Assembly: GCA_040753875.1 (NCBI GenBank)
Contig: JBFMDV010000005.1
Span: 124,001 to 188,000 of the forward strand
Length of the DNA stretch: 64,000 bases
From: Candidatus Zixiibacteriota bacterium
Lineage (GTDB): Bacteria > Zixibacteria > MSB-5A5 > GN15 > FEB-12
Direction of reading: 5' to 3'
Part shown: one piece after another, positions 61,468 to 64,000 of the stretch
Numbering within the stretch: the first letter of the stretch is position 1
How the letters are laid out: each line of letters opens with the position of its first letter
Made by a program: the position numbers and the translations under genes
The notes under the pieces: model-generated
What the model was told of the DNA's origin: nothing
What the model saw: the letters and a program-made list of their open reading frames with translations, nothing else
Database searches by the model: none

Positions 61468-62259
61468 ATGAACTTCAACTTGACTTCAACGGAGGATTCA
61501 ATATCTCTTCCGTCGGTGACCTTCCGCATAAATAAGGAAGACGAAGTGCGTATTTGGATAGCATACATCGATGAAAGTGGCACACATGGGAATTCATCAC
61601 ATGTTGTAGTTGCATCTGTGCTTGCCGCAGCTAACGCCTGGCAGGAGCTACGTCCCAGGTGGGAACATGCCTTGAAATCCCGCGGGCTCACGCGCTATCA
61701 TGCGCAGGAATTCAATCGCAGATCAGGTGAGTACGCACAGTTAACGAGTCAAGAATTGAATTCGTGTGCCGCCGAGCTACTGCAGGCGGTAAATGACACT
61801 CAGATACAGTACGTCGTGTATGTCATTGAAAGATCGCTGTTCGAATCAAAAAAGCCAACCATTTCGGTATATGACTACTTGCTGGCCACAACCATAGCAG
61901 ATTTAATGATCAAGGGCGAGGCTGATGGCATTGATGCTTTGTTTGTAATCATTGAGCAGGGGTCCGGTTTGGACACCACTCTGTGCGATTTGTTAACGAG
62001 AGCGGCTTATGCACGTAGATTGGGACCTGTGGGACATATTAGCTGGCGCCCTAAGGAACCAGAACTATTCCAACTGCAGGTAGCCGACATGATTGCCTTC
62101 GAATCATACAAATATATAACATCACCCACCAAAGCGGTGAGAAGGTCCTACCAAGCAATCACTAGTGGACACCCACTCGCACCATATCTGATTCATGCCA
62201 GTATGCTGGATTGCGATTTGCCCAAAGCACGAGAGTTCTTGGATAGATTTCAGAAATGA
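61468..62259 (+). CDS. DUF3800 domain protein
   Basis: 263 aa from the ATG at 61468; a GTG at 61546 (AAGGA seven bases upstream) would put the hallmark YIDESGTHG near the start as in most family members and may be the true start. Other conserved parts: RYHAQEFN, FVIIEQGSGLD and LQVADMIAFESYKY (Asp near end of family core). DUF3800 proteins have an RNase H-like acidic set and are frequent in mobile or defence contexts; activity unproved. Lower GC than the neighbours, opposite strand, beside a tRNA gene: probable acquired gene. Confidence 0.82.
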   Translation: MNFNLTSTEDSISLPSVTFRINKEDEVRIWIAYIDESGTHGNSSHVVVASVLAAANAWQELRPRWEHALKSRGLTRYHAQEFNRRSGEYAQLTSQELNSCAAELLQAVNDTQIQYVVYVIERSLFESKKPTISVYDYLLATTIADLMIKGEADGIDALFVIIEQGSGLDTTLCDLLTRAAYARRLGPVGHISWRPKEPELFQLQVADMIAFESYKYITSPTKAVRRSYQAITSGHPLAPYLIHASMLDCDLPKAREFLDRFQK

Positions 62260-62477
62260 AAAATGCGTTCCTGATAGACCGGTTCCGTCCTCAGCTTCCG
62301 TTCCCCTGCAACACCCCACGTTTCATAATACTTTGAACCCTTAATACCCAAAATTGGGTACTTACAGTTCAAACTATATGGCCCCGGCTCTTGGCAGTCA
62401 AGAATCAACAATTGCCGATGACAGAACGACGATCAGATTTGGTTCAGCGCTGATAAGCGGATTGGAAACTCGATACA

Positions 62478-62549
62478 AGCGGGCGATGGGACTCGAACCC
62501 ACGACGTCAAGCTTGGGAAGCTTGCATTCTACCACTGAATTACGCCCGC
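62478..62549 (-). tRNA. tRNA-Gly (anticodon CCC)
   Basis: 72 nt. Acceptor GCGGGCG pairs with CGCCCGC, D-arm ATTCAGTGGTAGAAT, anticodon stem CAAGC/GCTTG around TTCCCAA (anticodon CCC), T-arm GGGTTCGAGTCCC. CCA is not encoded, unlike the tRNA-Val gene here. The 218 bp between it and the DUF3800 gene hold nothing recognisable. Confidence 0.95.
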
Positions 62550-62566
62550 GTGGTAAACCGTAACCG

Positions 62567-62595
62567 AATCTAACCTTCCGCTCCCCCCTTGTCAA
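62567..62595 (-). promoter_or_regulatory. Sigma-70 type promoter for tRNA-Gly
   Basis: Minus-strand TTGACA (62595-62590), 17-bp spacer, TAGATT (62572-62567). Start near 62559, about ten bases before the tRNA 5' end. Confidence 0.75.
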
Positions 62596-62616
62596 CTGCC
62601 GCCCCCCGGCGAAACT

Positions 62617-63366
62617 CTAACCCTTCTTCCCCGTAATCCGGACCGTTATAATCGATATTTCATACAGCACATACAGCGGCACCGCCAGAAGCAATTGCGT
62701 GAAGACATCAGGAGTCGGTGTCAGAAAAGCCGCCACGACTAAAATAATCACGACCGCAAACCGCCTCCCCTTCGCGAGAGTTGACGAACTGATCACCCCA
62801 AACCGCCCCAGTATGTATGCGACAATTGGTAATTCAAATCCTGCCCCAAAGCCGAGCATCAACATGCCGGTAAATGTCAAATAGCTGTTAACCGTGATAA
62901 TCGGGCTGAGCAAATCGCCGGAAAACCCAATCATGAACTGCAGCGACCACGGCAGTACAACGTAGTAACAAAACAGCGCCCCCGCCACGAACAGCACGGT
63001 AGCCGAACCAACAACGGCCAGCGTCAGCTTCCGCTCTTTTTGGTAAAGTCCGGGCGATACAAACGCCCAGAGCTGGTAGAATACAATCGGCAGCGCCGCA
63101 ATAAGCCCGGTTATCAACGCCACTTTCAGGTACGCCGTAAACGACCCGGTCACCTCGGTAACATGCAGCTTAATATTCCCCAGCGGCGCCACAAACCAGC
63201 GCATGATCGGGTCGGCAAAATACAGCGCCGCCATTGCCGTCAGAATCACCGCCCCAAACGCTTTGAGCAGCCGTTTCCGCAGCTCTTCCAGATGGTCCAG
63301 AAACGGCATCGATCCAAACAAGCGCTGTTCGGGCTGATTCTCCGGTTGGTCGATTGGCTTGCTCAT
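62617..63366 (-). CDS. tatC: Sec-independent protein translocase TatC
   Basis: 249 aa. MPFLDHLEELRKRLLKAFGA (N-terminal signal-recognition part), six membrane helices, periplasmic loop with FVSPGLYQKERKLTLAVVGS, central GFSGDLLSPIITVNSYLTFT, GFGAGFELPIVAYILGRFGV and C-terminal LTPTPDVFTQLLLAVPLYVL. Core receptor for twin-arginine substrates. No tatA/tatB adjacent in the window. Confidence 0.96.
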   Translation of the reverse strand: MSKPIDQPENQPEQRLFGSMPFLDHLEELRKRLLKAFGAVILTAMAALYFADPIMRWFVAPLGNIKLHVTEVTGSFTAYLKVALITGLIAALPIVFYQLWAFVSPGLYQKERKLTLAVVGSATVLFVAGALFCYYVVLPWSLQFMIGFSGDLLSPIITVNSYLTFTGMLMLGFGAGFELPIVAYILGRFGVISSSTLAKGRRFAVVIILVVAAFLTPTPDVFTQLLLAVPLYVLYEISIITVRITGKKG

Positions 63367-63434
63367 ACCGCCGACAAAAAGCGGGGATAGGACGGAAATG
63401 TCAATTCAATAAGGAGCGACGTAAAGGCGTCGTA

Positions 63435-63538
63435 GGTCGGGTTCCGAGCACGTCTCAATATGTATCTGAAATGATAGCCCGAAGCGAGATTCGAAGGAGT
63501 ATGCAAGTTTGGCACTACCTCAGCGAGAAACCCGACAC
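63435..63538. repeat. Extragenic inverted-repeat unit 1 (GTCGGGTTCC ... GAAACCCGAC)
   Basis: GGTCGGGTTCC (63435-63445) and GAAACCCGACACC (63526-63538) form complementary ends of a ~100-bp unit. The gap 63367-63786 carries no gene and is built of such palindromic units. Confidence 0.6.
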
Positions 63539-63555
63539 CGTAGGCCAATGTTGTC

Positions 63556-63579
63556 ATTCCGGCCGCCGAGAGCCGGAAT
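63556..63579. repeat. Small hairpin ATTCCGGC/GCCGGAAT
   Basis: Perfect 8-bp arms (63556-63563, 63572-63579), preceded by GTC and followed by CCAG, a form commonly seen as a dispersed hairpin in uncultured genomes. Confidence 0.6.
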
Positions 63580-63588
63580 CCAGCCGTC

Positions 63589-63650
63589 GGTCGGGTTCCG
63601 AAGTGAGCTTAAATGGTCTGAGCGCAGCGCGAACGCAGAAACCCGACACC
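63589..63650. repeat. Extragenic inverted-repeat unit 2 (GTCGGGTTCC ... GAAACCCGAC)
   Basis: Second copy of the unit ends: GGTCGGGTTCCG (63589-63600) and GAAACCCGACACC (63638-63650), with a shorter, different centre from unit 1. Confidence 0.6.
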
Positions 63651-63660
63651 GGAGGCTCTT

Positions 63661-63768
63661 GTGAGTCATTGCGAGACGACGCGCTTCGCGGCGGCGAAGT
63701 CAATCTCGACCTCGTGCTAAGCACATTCGAGATTGCTTCGGCGAAGCGCCTCGCAATGACTGCTCACG
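63661..63768. repeat. Long palindromic element with TCATTGCGAG/CTCGCAATGA ends
   Basis: GTGAGTCATTGCGAG (63661-63675) faces CTCGCAATGACTGCTCAC (63750-63767), with nested complementary segments inside (CAATCTCGA/TCGAGATTG and CGCTTCGC/GCGAAGCG). Resembles dispersed REP/MITE-type palindromes; no transposase present. Confidence 0.65.
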
Positions 63769-63786
63769 GATTTTCGCAACACTCCC

Positions 63787-64000
63787 CTACGTTGCGGGCC
63801 CCTCTTTCGGGCGCATCGTCGATTTCTGTTTCCGAAGCTTGTTCATCTCCGACATGAACTCGTTAATATCCTGGAAATCCCGATACACCGAGGCGAATCG
63901 GATATACGCCACCTCATCGGCTTCACGGAGTCTGGCTATCACCATCTCGCCGATCTCTTTGCTCTCAATCTCCCCCTTGCCGGCTGCATGAATCGAGGCC
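63787..64000 (-). CDS. nrdR: Transcriptional repressor NrdR (5' part beyond window)
   Basis: C-terminal 70 codons plus stop: [40 protein letters not shown] and [20 protein letters not shown] match the end of the NrdR ATP-cone and tail. NrdR represses ribonucleotide reductase genes. The N-terminal zinc ribbon lies off the edge. Confidence 0.9.
   Translation of the reverse strand, partial: ASIHAAGKGEIESKEIGEMVIARLREADEVAYIRFASVYRDFQDINEFMSEMNKLRKQKSTMRPKEGPAT

Noticed and set aside
63435-63650. CRISPR-like repeat pair
   Set aside because: Units are inverted, of unequal length and only two copies; no cas genes.
63354-63857. 167-aa plus-strand frame
   Set aside because: Lies on extragenic palindromic repeats and antisense to nrdR.

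Overview
The window comes from a Gram-negative, flagellated, chemotactic bacterium with moderately high GC. L-ring and P-ring genes (flgH, flgI), a PorV-like outer-membrane barrel and an exoprotein ending in a FlgD-type Ig domain imply an outer membrane. The FlgD-Ig/PorV pair, FliW with CsrA, and sigma-54 control of the flagellum fit an uncultured lineage of the FCB or deltaproteobacterial sphere. Candidate phylum Zixibacteria is my best guess, but this is inference. Nearly every gene is on the minus strand; only a small methyltransferase and a DUF3800 gene are on plus. Both edges cut a gene: a PorV-like barrel at the left and nrdR at the right.

Layout. 1-3.8 kb: barrel protein translationally coupled to a 989-aa exoprotein. 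4-15 kb: housekeeping block read thrS-infC-rpmI-rplT-pheS-pheT-zapB-like-zapA-rny-ymdB-folD, preceded by tRNA-Val(GAC). infC appears to start at an AUC codon, the known device for IF3 autoregulation. 15-44 kb: flagellar block with three transcription units. The first (flgB-flgC-unknown-fliE-fliF-fliG-fliH-fliI-fliJ) and second (flgF-flgG-flgA-flgH-flgI-flgJ-flgN-flgK-csrA-flgL-fliW and two TPR glycosyltransferases) each begin with a sigma-54 -24/-12 element. The third (fliC-fliD-fliS-flgN-like-flgM-HDOD) begins with a sigma-28 promoter and a leader of about 200 nt. 44-46 kb: motA-motB. 46-58.7 kb: a sigma-54 activator with its cytosolic kinase, cheB-cheA-cheZ-cheY-cheY-cheR, then a lone receiver, a HEAT-repeat protein and a complete Rsb-like partner-switching module (SpoIIE phosphatase, HATPase kinase, STAS), all read in one direction. 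58.7-64 kb: der and a DUF512 radical-SAM gene, a lower-GC DUF3800 gene beside tRNA-Gly(CCC), tatC, a cluster of extragenic palindromes, and the end of nrdR.

How it works together. The NtrC-type regulator and its kinase probably drive the two early sigma-54 units; sigma-28, restrained by FlgM, then drives flagellin and probably the partner-switch/chemotaxis unit. Flagellin translation is probably controlled by CsrA binding a GGA hairpin loop and the Shine-Dalgarno region of fliC, with FliW releasing CsrA. The two TPR glycosyltransferases immediately upstream of fliC are probably flagellin-modifying enzymes. The most unusual arrangement is the partner-switching/HEAT module fused at operon level to the chemotaxis genes. 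Not in the window: fliA, flhA/flhB, fliP/Q/R, fliL/M/N, flgD, flgE, fliK, cheW and chemoreceptors.
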